A DNA stretch of 8,070 nt from the NCBI GenBank assembly GCA_016213345.1, contig JACRAO010000133.1, positions 1 to 8,070 on the forward strand, given 5' to 3'. The notes under the pieces are model-generated. The model was not told the origin of the DNA, did not search any database, and was given only the letters and a program-made list of their open reading frames with translations. Positions 7,198 to 8,070 of the stretch are shown here, in pieces. Position 1 is the stretch's first letter, and each line of letters starts with the position of its first letter. The DNA is from Bdellovibrio sp. (GTDB lineage Bacteria; Bdellovibrionota; UBA1018). Both the position numbers and the translations under genes were made by a program.

Positions 7198-8070
7198 ATG
7201 TTATATAAAGAACAAAAAACTTCTATAATAGCAATATTTTCACTATTTTTTGTAATTTTCTCTAGTTGTTCAAACCGGTATCTGCTCTCCAGAGATTACG
7301 GAGCCGAACTTCGCGAAACCCCAAGAAACCTAAATCAAAACCAAACAACTATCCTGTTTTTAATCGACGGGCTCTCTGTGCCTGTTTTTCAAAACTCACT
7401 CGTACACAACAATATAGCCGAAACTCAAAGATTTTTTTCGTCTCCAAACGGAAAAATGCTTTTAGGAAAAGCCGTCTTCCCCACTCTTACATATCCAAAC
7501 ATTACTTCTATCTTAACAGCGCAACCAATACACAAACACCCAATAATAGGCAACAAACTTTACGAAAAAGGGCAAATTATTAATTTCGAAAAACCATTAA
7601 ATACTCAATTATTAAATAGAACCCTCATAGGACAAACTATATTTTCTAGGTTAGCAGAAAATTATCTAAAATCCGTAAGCCTTTCACACAGTTTTAGCTC
7701 TGGAGCAAATATTGGACTAGGCATTGATATTGAAGCAGGAATTGCTTATCTAAAAGAAGATTTTGCAAAAGTAGATCAGAAAATTATTGCCTCACTTGAG
7801 AGCCTACTCACAGAAACAGAACCAACACTGTGGCCACATTTTATTTTTGTTCACCTTATTGGAGTAGACGCACTCTCACACAAGTATGGACCCTATTCAC
7901 CACAAGCAATGCAATACTTAAACCAACTCGATAAAGAACTTGGTAGAATATATAAAATTTTAGCCAGAACTGAACAACGCGGCAAAAAAATCACCAGCCT
8001 TTTAACTTCTGATCATGGATTTAGCGAAATAAAAAAGTTTGCTGATCTAGAGACATTCATTAATAAATTG
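7198..8070 (+). CDS. Exported alkaline-phosphatase-superfamily phosphodiesterase (NPP type), partial at window end
   Basis: The first 291 codons of a metal-dependent phosphodiesterase/nucleotide pyrophosphatase-like enzyme; the frame is open to the window edge with no stop. The N-terminus is basic, then hydrophobic (about 10-22), then SSCS with Cys24, so it is probably a lipoprotein; the residue at -3 is Phe, not the ideal Leu. Catalytic signs follow in family order: FLIDGLS with metal ligand Asp57; FPTLTYPNITS with likely nucleophile Thr98; HPIIGN (114-119), matching the HGIIGN type; VDALSHKYGP with ligands Asp224 and His228; and SDHGF with Asp272 and His273. The last metal-binding His should lie beyond the window. 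Substrates in this superfamily range from nucleotides to phospholipids and phosphonates, so none is assigned. An in-frame ATG at 7162 would add 12 residues, but the mapped promoter and the signal-peptide shape favour 7198. Neither start has a clear Shine-Dalgarno. Confidence 0.85.
   Translation, partial: MLYKEQKTSIIAIFSLFFVIFSSCSNRYLLSRDYGAELRETPRNLNQNQTTILFLIDGLSVPVFQNSLVHNNIAETQRFFSSPNGKMLLGKAVFPTLTYPNITSILTAQPIHKHPIIGNKLYEKGQIINFEKPLNTQLLNRTLIGQTIFSRLAENYLKSVSLSHSFSSGANIGLGIDIEAGIAYLKEDFAKVDQKIIASLESLLTETEPTLWPHFIFVHLIGVDALSHKYGPYSPQAMQYLNQLDKELGRIYKILARTEQRGKKITSLLTSDHGFSEIKKFADLETFINKL

Noticed and set aside
7266..7583. A 105-codon plus-strand reading frame rich in Arg, Lys and Ser
   Set aside because: It lies in another frame of the phosphodiesterase gene, whose frame carries all the catalytic motifs in order and stays open to the window end. 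The composition is that of an out-of-frame shadow.

Overview
The window comes from an AT-rich bacterial chromosome. The pair of sugar transferases, one resembling the ADP-heptose:LPS heptosyltransferase family, suggests a Gram-negative outer envelope, as does a probable outer-membrane or periplasmic lipoprotein. A Bdellovibrio-like (Bdellovibrionota or 'deltaproteobacterial') host would fit the secreted HExxH peptidase and the general style of the proteins. That placement is an impression, not something the sequence proves.

Layout, left to right. (1) Positions 1-83 may hold the last 26 codons of a rightward gene with a Cys/Pro/Lys-rich tail; it ends 5 bp before the end of the next gene, which runs the other way. 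(2) 89-994, minus strand: a secreted, cysteine-rich zinc metallopeptidase with a complete HExxH...E gluzincin site. (3) 995-1151: an AT-rich divergent intergenic region of 157 bp. It holds the peptidase ribosome site and a possible promoter; no convincing promoter is visible for the rightward genes. (4) 1152-3337, plus strand: two overlapping glycosyltransferase genes, a GT4-like enzyme followed by a GT9 (heptosyltransferase-like) enzyme, probably co-translated and making surface polysaccharide or LPS core. (5) 3428-7114: a full-length smc gene (1228 codons) with its own good promoter (TTGACT-17-AATAAT). Both ATPase half-sites are intact, but the hinge is diverged. (6) 7121-7156: a promoter (TTGACT-17-TATAAC) carrying ACTAAT/ATTAGT half-sites in inverted and direct orientation, a possible operator. 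(7) 7198 to the window edge: the first 291 codons of a lipoprotein or membrane-anchored alkaline-phosphatase-superfamily phosphodiesterase (NPP type), which continues beyond the window.

The genes do not form one pathway. The two glycosyltransferases act together on an envelope glycan. SMC is the housekeeping chromosome-condensation ATPase. The peptidase and the phosphodiesterase are exported enzymes with unknown substrates. I see no mobile element, CRISPR array, tRNA or rRNA, and no clear novel system. The most distinctive points are the degenerate SMC hinge, the eight-cysteine exported peptidase and the repeat-decorated promoter after smc.
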